Shown here: positions 11,561 to 22,140 of the stretch, one piece after another | Numbering within the stretch: the stretch's first letter is position 1 | How the letters are laid out: every line of letters starts with the position of its first letter | Source: Gnetum montanum | Lineage: Eukaryota > Streptophyta > Gnetopsida > Gnetales > Gnetaceae | DNA: 64,000 nucleotides | Reading direction: 5' to 3' | Assembly: GCA_015680685.1 (NCBI GenBank) | Contig: MNCI01036774.1 | Coordinates: 749,240 to 813,239 of the forward strand | Notes under the pieces: generated by a model | What the model saw: the letters and a program-made list of their open reading frames with translations, nothing else | Told to the model about the DNA's origin: nothing | Databases searched by the model: none | Translations under genes and position numbers: made by a program

Positions 11561-12650
11561 TGTTGCTTCTCAAAGTGTAGCTTTACAAGCTTGTAAGAAA
11601 AAACAATTTATGATTCCTTTTCCTAATGATATTGATGAAATTAAAACACTTAATTTTGTTCTTCCTGATGATGTATATGAGTCATTGGTTGTTGATTTTT
11701 CATCACAATATGTATTCATTGAAATTTGGATTACCTTCCTCATAGTCAAAATTTCATTGTGTAGTTAAATGATGTGATGAAAAAAAATCCAAGTTCTTTA
11801 TGCCAAGTATTATTCTCATTTTTTTTTCTTATTGGGTTAGGTAATTCTTTGATGATGCAACATGTCCTAGATATTGGATCTTTGTTACACAAGCATGCAG
11901 TGTTGATCATTTGTACGTGGAATCCATATTTTGATTTCAAATCAAATATGATAAAGTTCCATGTTTTTCTAAGTTATATAACCCTTTATTGATTTTTATA
12001 AACAATGAGCAAGAAATTATTAGTCTTCTTAGTTTCACTAAGCATATGAAGTGTATTTCTAAAACTTTTGATTTTTGTAGATGTTTTTTTATTGAAATTA
12101 ACCTTCTTAATCATAAAAATGAATTGGTGTTACATATTGGAGGAAAGACTTATATTCAGCCAATTATATAGTATAATATTCCTAATTCTTTCATCTACTA
12201 TCATCATGAAGGACATTTTTTTAATTCCTTTTCTACTCAAGAAAATTTTTTTTGAAGAAAAGAATAATCCAAAGAAGATAAAAGCTCCTATGTATAATTT
12301 TATGGTTACTAGAGAAAGTATTAAGCAAGCTAGATAAATAATTTATACGAAAATTTTTTCCTTATTTCATAAGAATACTATTAACTCAAAGATTAAAACT
12401 AGTGTTGATAAGAAAATTACTGATGATGAAAATTCTTGACATAAGATTGATAACAAGTGACAAGATGAAGATCTTTCACAAGTACTACCATTTTCTTTTT
12501 TTGATATAAATATTAGTATTAAGACACATCTTGCTACCTCAAATCCTTTTGCTATTTTGATTTCAAATATGAATATTGAAAAGGTTTGTAAATTTTATAA
12601 GAGTGGGACTTTCCTCCCTACTAATAATTAATTTTTAACACATTTTTCTT
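11561..12650 (+). pseudogene. Unrecognised decayed coding region
   Basis: Successive overlapping open frames on the plus strand (11774-11992, 11989-12171, 12068-12337) carry protein-like text such as IQPII and APMYNFMVTRESIKQAR, with frame changes between them, so they look like one decayed open reading frame of about 300 codons. The peptide has no membrane segment, zinc knuckle or retroelement catalytic motif that I can name. It may be a retroelement-specific ORF. I assign no function. Confidence 0.4.
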
Positions 12651-12794
12651 AATTTCTTTCAAAGTATAATTATATTATTGTACACTTAAGTACATAGTTC
12701 TAAAATTAAAAAAAAAATCATATGTTTTTCTAATGTTGTTTATTTAGTATTGAGCTTGTGATCTACTTTGAATTTTTTTTACTCATTATCAATA

Positions 12795-12933
12795 ATTTTT
12801 TTGGGTTCAACACCCATAACATATTATGTTATTAACATAATATATTAAATATACCCTTATGCTTAAGAACCAATCATAAGAAAATAAATAAAAAAACCAA
12901 AGATCCCAAATTTAAAACACTAGGGTATCACAA
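12795..12933 (-). repeat. Dispersed 135-bp repeat, second copy
   Basis: Homologous to 2287-2422 in the same orientation. Its minus strand begins TGTGATACCC, again LTR-like. It lies on the downstream side of the minus-strand RNase H remnant at 13500-14400, so it could be that element's 3' LTR. Confidence 0.45.
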
Positions 12934-13236
12934 CCTTATAGCTATATCATTTCAAAATACTAACCAAAGTCCAAGGTACAAATGAAAATGTAACTAAATA
13001 GAGTAATACCCCCATGCTACCATTCTAAAATTAAAATACTAAAACATAAATATTTAATTAAAAAATTTCTAAATAATTAAAAAGACAAGACAAACACATA
13101 GTAATCAAAACACACCACATACTTAATGTAAAACACCATGTGCCAATGACCCATCTAGCACCTAATACTTGCTTACTTGAAAATTTAACAAAGGGGTTAG
13201 TGCATATATCCTTAATATAAAAATAAATTAAATTAA

Positions 13237-13305
13237 AATAAAATCATCATCATCATCATCCTAACCTTGTTCTAACAAAATAAAATTAACTAAGTAAATT
13301 AAAAT
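13237..13305 (-). mobile_element. Short RTE LINE 3' tail
   Basis: Plus-strand CATCATCATCATCATC followed by CTAACCTTGTTCTAACAAAATA mirrors the block at 62195-62255. On the minus strand this is the typical 3' end of plant RTE LINEs: a GTAG..GATC..TTTGTT..AACAAGG core ending in short ATG/GAT repeats. Only the terminal 70 bp are present, as expected of a severely 5'-truncated insertion. Confidence 0.65.
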
Positions 13306-13499
13306 AAATTATGAAGTACACCTACTAAGGTAATTATTAGGCATATAGTTTAATAAAACCTATGAATTACATATCACGAACATACCATACTAAGAACAAG
13401 GTATTAAATACAAAGCATAGGCTAATCAAACAATACATCAATGGTTTAAATCAAAGAATATGCTAATGGAAAGAGGTATCTAGGATCACACTATTACAC

Positions 13500-14440
13500 C
13501 ATTGCTAGCTCAAATGCAGGGTTAAATGTCCTCTCCTTTATTCTTACAATTTTACATCCTTCAACTAAGGGAATTTTATGAGGGATTATATCTAGCCTAA
13601 AAATTTTCGAGTTATCATATGATCAAGAAATATTTTCTAAATTTTTTATATTGATTAATTTCCTTTTCTATATTTAATATTCTAGGCTTTTCTTCAAATC
13701 CTAAGTTGCTTGGCTCATAAGCTTGATCTTCAATTCTATATATCTTTTTGTCAAATTAATTTATCTTTAAATTATTGTTCATAATCAACCACTTTTTTGG
13801 AATGGTATGTGTCCTAAGCTAAGTTAAAATATCTTATTTAAAAATAATTTGATTGTCAAATTCATGCTTACTTTTTAAAAACCTTAAAATATATTCATCA
13901 CTTCTAAAAACTTGAAAATACTTTATTTTGTGTGGGATTAATGGTTCTAGTCTAAACTTAATGATCACTTATTTATAATTGGTGATTTTAGATGGATCAA
14001 GGGCAGATGTTGCAATAACTAGTTCATCATCTAATTAATTCTCTTCCCTTAAGATATTATCTATCACATAACTATCAAATCTTTCTAGAAGGTTTTGGAC
14101 TAATTGTTTGTAGTGGCCTAAGAAGTAACCTCTTCACAACATGTTTTCTTGAATTTGATCATAAATGAGCTTGGAATCATTCATTATCCTTATATCCTTA
14201 ACTTCTTTCCTTAATTCCATCCTAATTCCAATGTTTAAGGCTCCACATTTAACATTATTATTTGTAAATGAAAACTATAAATGCATGGCTTAAGATAAGT
14301 TTTATCCTTTATCATTTGACAATACAACATCTATTCCATATCCCTTGGAATTACATGCTACATTAAAGTACAATTATCATTTCATTAAAATGATGTTTGT
14401 CTTCCTCGAAGAATTGGTGTAGGGGTTGCAGCTTGATAGA
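13500..14440 (-). pseudogene. Tat/Ogre-like pol remnant with extra RNase H
   Basis: On the minus strand near 14250-14000 one reads TNNNVKCGALNIGIRMEL, then DIRIMNDSKLIYDQI, then LLERFDSYVIDNILREEN, with few frame changes. This order matches the second (archaeal-type) RNase H found between RT-RNase H and integrase in Tat/Ogre gypsy elements, whose typical text is TNNxAExEALxxGL, then GDSxLIxxQV, then IPREENxxADALA. The usual TNNEAEYEA core is altered (NVKCGA), so it is inactive. Farther down (13900-13500) is probable linker toward an integrase. The call is by eye and from memory of the family. Confidence 0.5.
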
Positions 14441-14559
14441 CCACAATAGGATCCAATTCACAACTTCTAAGCAAATCTAGCTTAGAAAATAAAATACACA
14501 ATAAAATGGAAAAAATATCCCTTATATTAAGATAACTCTCAAAATAAATATAAAATAAA

Positions 14560-15330
14560 TCAAAGATGAAGAGCCAAGCTCAACTCACAACTATCCCAAG
14601 GATCTTAGAGGTTACACTTGTCCCCTCTCAATCATCAGTTGCTTACATTGGAGCCCAGGCTTAAGACATGGCACTTATAAGAGATTCTCCTAATCTCTCT
14701 CAAGTGCTATTCCTTTCCTCTCACTCAACATCCTTGCATAAGCTCTCCTTCCTCAACTCTCACAAGCTTTCTACCCTACTCATGGTCAAGGTTATGCTCT
14801 CTCCTCTTTCAACAATGGTGAATTACATCAATATTTATAAGCAAATGGAAAGTAAAAACGTTAGAAATCTTTCCTCAACTCAAACTAAAGTTCTTTAGAT
14901 GTTTCCCAATTCTTCTCACCTTCTCCTTGGTTGTTTCCATCTTGCTTTGGTTGTTTCCTAAATTGGAATAGAAATTTTTGGAAGTTTCCCCATGTGTCTG
15001 CGTTGTGTCTGGCTTCATGTAGACATCTCTTGTGAAAGCCCTACTCATGGTAGAGATGTCTACTATTTTCAATAGATTTCCTCTATGGACTAGAGACATT
15101 TACACTTTAGGAAAGACATCTATCATTTTGAGAAGACGTTTATCCTGAAGGTTCCAAAAATAAAAATGCTTGTCTTGATGCTAAAAGCCTTCTAATGCCT
15201 TCAAAAAAGTCCCCATAGATCCTAGAACCTTCTAAAGTCATCAAAATAAGCTAAAAACACCCCAAAACATGCTAAAACATCCAAGAATCAGCTCCAACAA
15301 AATCAACTCAAAAATACACATAACATGTAG
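14560..15330 (-). repeat. Diverged LTR related to element G, minus strand
   Basis: Read on the minus strand, this stretch follows the G LTR: a GGGGTGTTTT block, TTTTGATGACTTT-like and CCTTCTA/GGTTCC blocks (15190-15300), a run of GACATCT / AGATGTCT motifs (15010-15140), a TATA box (TATTTATAAGC complement near 14835), and a TGATGAAGAG-like terminus near 14562. No primer site or partner LTR is visible beside it, so it is a solo LTR or a truncated end. Boundaries are approximate. Confidence 0.6.
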
Positions 15331-15399
15331 GGTAGAATAAGGGGATTGGAAGAGGTGTTCCTACACCAAGAACATAATTTGAATTTCTCTAACTAAACT

Positions 15400-16490
15400 T
15401 ACTCTTACCTCTAGATCTTTTTATTCAACAGCCTATTCTTAGCATTGGAGGTAATATTTTTAATTACTAATAATTTGCTATAGATAAAAATTAGATTTGG
15501 TTCTCCTTTCCATTAGAGGCACAAATGAGAATAGCTCGTAGAAATATAACCTAAGAAATTCTTGCTCTAACTTTATCTTAATAACAAGTTGTATAAATTA
15601 TGAATATCAACAATTTGGATAGTCATATTGCTTATTATGTGTAAATTTTGTCAACTTGAACTATTTTTCTATTGGATTTTTAGGTTTCAATCCTAATTAT
15701 TTATAAATGGAAAGGGAAATTAGGGTTGATGTAGCTCTGGAATCTACCAAATAATTGTGGTGATAATTTTCCTTTGATTTTAAGGACTAGAAGAAAAAGT
15801 AAAACATCCCTACCACCTACACAAGGATACTTTATTTTTGGTTTATTATTGCTACAAACATAGTTAATGGTTTCTTATTTTAATTTCCTTTTCCCTTTTA
15901 CTTCATTTAAAATTTTTATATGAGAGTATTTCATTTTCAATAATTGATAAAAACTAATATTTTCTATAACTCTTATTAAAATATTAATTATATCAAATTT
16001 ATTGTTCCCATAAAATCTTAACTTCCTATATTATTTTAAGTTATTATTTAAAGGATTTTCATGTTCTTGAAAAGCATTTTCTTTTAGATTATTTTTGTCT
16101 TTTTTTCTAACGCTTTCCCTTTTGTAGTAAATGTAGGGATATAGCTCAATGGGCTAGAGGTGACCAGTTTTTCTTTGGAACTTTGTGGCTCATATGTTTA
16201 TCCTTCTTTATTGTCATATTCTTCATCAGATATATCCTCTTTTGAGCTCTAACTATCAAATGATTATTCCTCTATTGATTTATGATCATAATACAACTCA
16301 GAAGGTTAACTTTCATAATCAAATTCTATTTCTAATAAATTCAAATCATCTAATGACTCCTCAAAATCTATTTCAACAAGCTTAGTTTGATTCTTATGTT
16401 GGTTTTAGTATTTATACCTTTTATGCTTTTTATCATCCTTAATTTTAGCTTTAGATAAAGTCTTCTTTAATTTTGTGATTTTTTTCAATC
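15400..16490 (-). pseudogene. Protease-bearing retroelement or pararetrovirus-like remnant
   Basis: On the minus strand near 15750-15700 the frame reads LVDSRATSTLIS, like the D-S/T-G-A-T active-site loop of retroviral-type aspartic proteases with the Gly changed to Arg. Upstream on that strand (16490-16150) is a Lys-rich then Asp/Glu/Ser-rich stretch, an arrangement seen at the end of coat or gag proteins of plant caulimovirids and some retroelements. The region continues across the B insertion at 21155-22140. I cannot decide between an endogenous pararetrovirus and an old gypsy-type element. It is broken by many stops and frameshifts. Confidence 0.35.
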
Positions 16491-16495
16491 ATATC
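16491..16495 (+). repeat. Target site duplication ATATC, left copy (element B)
   Basis: Exact match to 21150-21154. Confidence 0.92.
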
Positions 16496-17307
16496 TAATG
16501 AAGTGTCATTAAGTTGATGCATCAATGGGGCCCTGTTTACGTAGCCACCTATCCCAGCCTATAAATAAGAGGGCCCTCCACCTCATTTAGGCATCCTTTT
16601 GTCATTTGTAGCTAGACTCTTTTAGTTTGTTTCCATAGGAGTTAGAATATTTTCCTAGTGCATGCCTGCAGTGTGATGCTTGTAATTGTACGGAACCTTT
16701 ATTCGAGTGTGACGTACTTGGACACGCACATGGTCAGAAATAAAGATCGAGATTACTTCATCATTGTAGCATCCACTTAGTTTAATTGTTTAATTTAATT
16801 GTTAATTTTTTGTTATTTATTGCTTTCTTAGTTAATATTTATTTATTATCATTTACTATTCCTATTGTTAAATGCAGAATGAGTACGACTTAATCATGAG
16901 CATTTAAGTGTGATTACTTGGTAACCTAGTAGTGTACCTAGGATCTACGCTTGGTAATTCTAGTAGTAGTCGTGCACAAGGTTCAAGATGTGTACGGATG
17001 ATTAAGGAACAGATGCTCATCGCACTTAGGTTAGCTTAGAATTCATTTCCTATTACTCATTAGTTTAATCAAGATTATTCTCCATCATCTCTAGGAGTAG
17101 CACTAACTTAAGATCACATCATATGCCTCATTTTGGACTAAACCATACATGACAAAACAAATTCTAGTCCAAGTGGGAAGACAACAAACTGTGATCAACA
17201 TGTAACTATCTAGATACCACGACTAGCCTGTCTGTGGAGTTCAATTGGATCATGCATGAACACTTGTATTTGTATGGTTGGGCATAGGGATACCTAGCTG
17301 CTCATCA
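16496..17307 (+). repeat. Element B 5' LTR
   Basis: Starts TAATGAAGTGTC (decayed TGATGAAG) and ends GCTCATCA. TATA box TATAAATA at 16560-16567; an AATAAAGATC poly(A)-type signal near 16739. Its U3 lacks a block present in the 3' LTR (20300-20370). Confidence 0.93.
16560..16567 (+). promoter_or_regulatory. LTR TATA box (element B)
   Basis: TATAAATA in CCTATAAATAAGAG, conserved at the same place in all LTRs of the family (20381-20388, 50121-50128, 59314-59320, and inverted at 33945-33952 and 49358-49365). Confidence 0.8.
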
Positions 17308-17308
17308 T

Positions 17309-17325
17309 TGGCGTCATTGTCAGGG
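17309..17325 (+). other. Primer binding site, tRNA-Asp type (element B)
   Basis: TGGCGTCATTGTCAGGG matches TGGCGCCGTTGCCGGGG, the complement of the plant tRNA-Asp 3' end, except for four or five transition-type changes. It begins one base after the LTR. Confidence 0.85.
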
Positions 17326-17446
17326 ATGGTGCTAGTTATCTAGATTAGTTACATCATACAAGATCGCTGTAACAAAGCCTTGACGATATATCTTTCAAAA
17401 TAATAATAATAATAATTGTAATTATATCACACAAAAATTTACAACC

Positions 17447-18586
17447 ATGTCTCTCCTACAAGACTATAATAATTCCACATCTAGTGAGGCAATTCATTAG
17501 AGAACCAACAAATATCATGACAATGAAGATTGGAGTACGCAACCCAAAGTGGGGGTTTCTTATAAACATAAACAAAAACAACATCATCCCAACACACGAA
17601 AGCATAACATACCTAGCGATGATGAACCCCTACTGGCCACTACAATCTTAACGGAAATACAAGAAGCTGCCAATCATATGTATCAATTTAATATTTGCTT
17701 GTATGATCACCCCAAAGGTCAATGTCCAATCTTATCACATTTACATGAGCATTGGGGAGGAATGTTACATCCAGAGTTCATACAAAAATACTATGTCCAA
17801 CCATAGTGGCAAAAACCTCAATCGTGGGGGAGGCCACTACCAACTGGACCATACCCTTTGTATGTCACAGCACCAAATGCTTATTATGTTCAAAACCCAA
17901 TTTCTCCAATGGGATCAACATCCTCTACCTCACCTCATCATTATCATTCTCTTGAGTACTATCCACCCATGTCCTCTCTAACAAGATCACCACCTCATGT
18001 GCCTTACACTTCTCCTCGACCTCAACATTCTCATGCTTCACCCCCTTCTACATCACCGCCAGCTATGCTAGAAGATTTTGCACCACAACATCAACCTACA
18101 AACGTTACTTGTGCTACTACTGTCAATAGCAGTGGAGGTCCTTCACAACGTCAAAGACGTCCCTTCTTTAGACGTGACTATCGAAAGGGACACCATAGTT
18201 CAGAAATCACTGCATCCGCCAACTCAACACAAATCCAACACTGTGGTGAATCTTCCTCTTCAAACCCAATGCCTCATGTTACTCTATCTAGGCCACCAAT
18301 CAACACTCCAACCACCATGGGGCCCAATGAATATTGCCACATGGGGAGACATGTTGATCCTTGCATACCATCTTACGATCACAAGTACCATAGTGGGTCA
18401 ACTCCTTATAAATTAACCACATCTTATAACTTGCCCCACTATGTCAACCCTAATCAAGTGTGTGAACCCCAATGGGGTAAGTATGACCAGGTCCCAATAC
18501 TTCCAACATGCAAGGATCCCAACCTTCCATTTATTAATTCTAGCCATGCTCAACCATTTAGTTATGGGGGGAACCCTCCATTCTAA
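17447..18586 (+). pseudogene. Element B gag-derived ORF, capsid deleted, two stops
   Basis: A single 380-codon frame from ATG 17447 (MSLLQDYNNS) to TAA 18586, interrupted only by TAG at 17498 and 17804; both fit CAG to TAG. N-terminal text EPLLATTILTEIQEA matches the gag segment EPLLATQSMLDIMEA of element D. It then jumps directly to the zinc-knuckle-like NICLYDHPKGQC (about 17690-17730), which matches CEICQYDHPKGC of D. So the whole capsid core is missing. Next come WQKPQSWG, NAYYVQNPISPMGS and a Pro/Ser/His-rich tail, then VNS...RPFFR, all present in A, C and D in the same order. The last 120 residues are Pro/Asn/Tyr-rich and unmatched. It possibly makes an RNA-binding protein without particle-forming ability; this is inference. 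Confidence 0.8.
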
Positions 18587-20279
18587 CAACATAGAATTAG
18601 TAAATGTTTTGTTGTTTCTTTAATTTTTCAACTTTTTGTTTTCTAGTTTTTCACCTTTTAATTTATTGTTTTATCTTTTTGTCTTTTTATCTTTTTGTAA
18701 GTAATCTCATCTATGAATAAAACACTCATGTGGATCACTGGTTGAGGTGTGTTCTATGTTATCGAGTCTTGATGATCAATTATTTGGACAGTGAGCCCAT
18801 TGCACCCACTCATCCATTCTACAGATAAGAGGTTCTATTCGAGGGTACAGTGATATTCTTGACATTCTTGAAACTTAAAATTAATTTTTTGTTCATTGTA
18901 CCCAGAATGAAGAAGGATGGACCAAGAGGGAATGATTAGGGTGTGACATCAAGGGGACTTGCGGATTCTCTTTGGTGACCTCTATGGGAGTTATCATGCA
19001 ATGTGGTGATACTAAGATCCTTGTAGATCTAACAAAAAATGGGAGTAAGAGTAATCAAAAGGGCACTCAAAAATCAAATGCTATTCTAGGGGGTCCCACT
19101 GGAAAGACATGCACCCATGCCTGAAGGTTGGTGATTTCTCTGGATTCAGTAAAGTGAAAAACGAAAAAAAAAGAGAGAAAAGAGCAAAAAAGAAGAAAAA
19201 GGAAGTGCCACAAAACAAAATTAACTCCTCCCTTGAACAAAATGCCAAGTGATCGTGCGCCTTGTTGTTATGGTACTCTCATAGATCCTCATCATGGGAT
19301 GAAACAATGTGATGTCACTGATTAGAGGAATGGACTTGGTCCTGATCTTGGAACGATGGGTTAATGACACATTAATCACGCTTTACACGTAGGATTTATT
19401 ATGCCCTGAGTCAGTTACCTCACATCCCAATCTCTGCAATCCCTTCTCCAATTCATTCCATCTCGTTGTTCATGTATCTATGACTCGTGTCTTGTGTAGC
19501 ATTGAATTCATATCTCATCATGGTGGTATCAACATGTGTGTATTTTGTTGCATTGGTATAGATTACATTTACCCTTCTAATGCCTATGGACATCTTAAGG
19601 TGTGGTTACGCAAGGGAATATAGGTTGGAACCTGGTTTGGGGAGGACCCACTTGCGTGACTTTTGTAATTTGTACTTGTTGCACACCACCACATCATCTT
19701 ATACCCTCTGAGTATTTCATTTTCAAATCTATTCTTTCCTTTGTCATCATTTTATCAAACGTTCCTCAAAATCAAGTCTGACATTAAACTTTTAGGGCAA
19801 CTTCCTTGAAAAATCTCTAACTTTAAAATCACATTAAGNATCCCTTTGCTTGGATAGATTATGTAGTAACAGAAGCTTTGTTATGGATGCTGAATGATTG
19901 CCTTCTGCTCTACATGTTCTGCACAAGGTCCTTGGCCTCCACCTCCCCCAAGTCGTTTGGTTGCACCTTGAGAAGGTCCTCCTTGTTGTCTTCTTTTAGG
20001 GGTCATCTATAATCACATAAAGATCAATTGTTAGTAAGGTTATTTGAAAATAGTTCAATGATTTCATACCTTATGCATTGCCTTTAATAAATGTTGAATT
20101 CCTTACTTAATGTGATTTTAAAGTTAGAGATTTTTCAAGGAAGTTGCCCTAAAAGTTTAATGTCAGACTTGATTTTGAGGAACGTTTGATAAAATGATGA
20201 CAAAGGAAAGAATAGATTTGAAAATGAAATACTCNTTCACTTTGACTCGAGGATGAGTTTTTACTCAGTCGTGGGGGTA
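18587..20279 (+). other. Element B post-coding region and PPT
   Basis: Non-coding interior between the gag-derived frame and the 3' LTR. It starts with T-rich runs as after pol in A. It contains the family block TTTGGGGAGGACCCACTTGC (near 19637) and ends CTCGAGGATGAGTTTTTACTC..GTGGGGGTA, the polypurine tract at 20271-20279. A false inverted repeat bounded by N bases (19709-20234) lies in it; see findings. Read on its minus strand, 20009-19890 has a short frame starting MTPKRRQQGG that may be a 3' small ORF once that segment is correctly oriented. Confidence 0.7.
19709..20234. repeat. Perfect 130-bp inverted repeat flanked by N (likely assembly artefact)
   Basis: 19709-19838 (GAGTATTTCATTTTC...CACATTAAG) is the exact reverse complement of 20105-20234. 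An N follows the left arm at 19839 and another follows the right arm at 20235. The 395-bp piece between the two N bases, if flipped, would overlap the left contig by exactly these 130 bp. Confidence 0.9.
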
Positions 20280-21149
20280 TGATGAAGTGTCATTAAGTCG
20301 ATGCATCAACGGGGCCGCGTATACGTGGCCACGTCAATGTGGCCACGTAGGCACCGTTTACGCAACCACCTATCCTAGCCTATAAATAAGAGGGCCCTCC
20401 ACCTCATTTAGGCATCCTTTTTTCATTTGTAGCTAGACTCTTTCAGTTTGTTTCCATAGGAGTTAGAATATTTTCCCAGTGCATGCCTGCAGTGTGATGC
20501 TTGTAATTGTATGGAACCTTTATTCGAGTGTGACGTACTTGATGCGCACATGATCAGAAATAAAGATTGAGATTACTTCATCATTGCAGCATTCACTTAT
20601 TTTAATTTTTTAATTTAATTGTTAATTTTTTTTTATTTATTACTTTCTTAGTTAATATTTATTGCTTTCTTAGTTGATATTTATTTATCATCATTTACTA
20701 TTCCTATTGTTAAATGTGGAATGAGTACGACTTAATCACAAGCATTTAAGTGTGACTACTTGGTAACCCAGTAGCGTACCTAGGATCTACGCTTGGTAAT
20801 CCCAGTAGTAGTCGTGTACGAGGTCTAAGATGTGTACGGATGATTAAGGAACGGATGCTCATCGCACTTAGGTTAGCTTAGACTTCATTTCCTATTACTC
20901 ATTAGTTTAATCAAGATTATTCTCCATCGTCTCTAGGAGTAGCACTAACTTAGGATCACATCATACGCCTCATTCTAGACTAAACCATCTGTGACAAAGC
21001 AAATACTAGTCTAGGTGGAAAGAAATCGAACTGTGATCAACGTGTAACTATCTAGATACCACAACTAGCCTGTCCGCGGAGTTCGACCGGATCGTGCATG
21101 AATGCTCGTATTTGTATGGTTCGGTGTAGGGATACGTAGCCGCTCATCA
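20280..21149 (+). repeat. Element B 3' LTR
   Basis: 870 bp, TGATGAAGTG...GCTCATCA. U3 holds GTATACGTGGCCACGTC and GTGGCCACGTAGG repeats (about 20315-20355) that are largely missing from the 5' LTR. TATA box at 20381-20388. Confidence 0.93.
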
Positions 21150-21154
21150 ATATC
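21150..21154 (+). repeat. Target site duplication ATATC, right copy (element B)
   Basis: Exact match to 16491-16495. Confidence 0.92.
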
Positions 21155-22140
21155 TTTCAAAATTTTAATTTGGTGAGCTTCTTAGATCATTCTTCCAAAT
21201 CATTAGTTATTGATGGAAATTCTTTCAATTAATATAAGCTCTATATTGAAAGTATAATCTTATAAGAATTCCAAGTAATTTGATGTTGATCTTCTGGAGC
21301 TAAATATAATTATTTTTCTAATTTAATCATTTCATTATGCAAGTCAACTAATGTGTTCATAGTTGGTATTCTTGTTAACCAAATAAATATTCTTGAATAG
21401 ATATTCTTTCAAAACCTTGTCCCTTGGGTTGTACTATGCATGAAAAAAACCATATGCCCTTTGAAATTTGATGTTAAATACTCTCACATACTATTTAGTC
21501 CCTTGTTTCATTTAGGATAGGTAATAGTATAATTTTTGTTGATCTATTGATTCCTAAATTAAGTTGGAAATTTTATCTTCATATCATTCTAACTCACATT
21601 ACTATTATTGGATAAGTTTAAATATCAAATATAGGCCATGTTTCTTAAATTTTCTACAAACATTCTACAAGCTTGAGCCTAATGCTAAATATTAGCATGA
21701 GTTAAAGACAATTCAAATATGAAAACATATTCTTCTACTAAATAAGCTTTACTTGCAAAGTAGGATTCAAATAGATATTTATAAGCAAATTTTGGATTGT
21801 CATGATATGCATTGAAGTTTAAGAGAGTATGAACATGTAGATAATTAGCTTAAGGTATATTATCCATTGAGTTAATTATTGGATTTTCTAGATTAAAATT
21901 CCTTAAAGAAATTCTTTTTTTTATTAGATCTCCATATTCTAAGAAATGTTAATCCTACAAGCAATGGTAAACATTGTGTTCTTCTTGTTTAACTTCACTT
22001 CTTGAGCCTTGTTCAAATGGTTTAATTTCTTCTTCCTAAATGGTTCAAATGATTTTTGTTATCTTCTCAAGCTCTAAGCCTTCCAAGAGTGAGAACTTAT
22101 GATCTAGTCCTGCATGTAACCCAATTCAAAAACCTGTAAG
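21155..22140 (-). pseudogene. Continuation of the protease-bearing remnant
   Basis: This is the other side of the B insertion site. On the minus strand the region upstream of the Lys-rich stretch shows patches of coding-like text (for example FAYKYLFESYFASKAYL near 21760) in changing frames, compatible with a decayed coat or gag protein preceding the protease at 15700-15760. No movement-protein or RT motif was identified. Confidence 0.3.

Larger units (their letters stand above)
16496..21149 (+). mobile_element. Element B: short non-autonomous Athila derivative
   Basis: Complete plus-strand insertion with LTRs at 16496-17307 (812 bp) and 20280-21149 (870 bp), perfect ATATC target duplications, tRNA-Asp primer site, PPT, and a 3.0-kb interior. 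The interior codes for one 380-codon gag-derived frame that lacks the capsid core, and there is no protease, RT, RNase H or integrase. The post-coding region (18590-20279) is homologous to that of A and C. It needs enzymes from a complete relative to move. By eye roughly one base in ten differs between the two LTRs, mostly transitions. Confidence 0.93.

Noticed and set aside
19709-20234. MITE or hairpin element inside B
   Set aside because: Arms are perfect in an otherwise decayed element and end exactly at N bases; assembly error is the better explanation.
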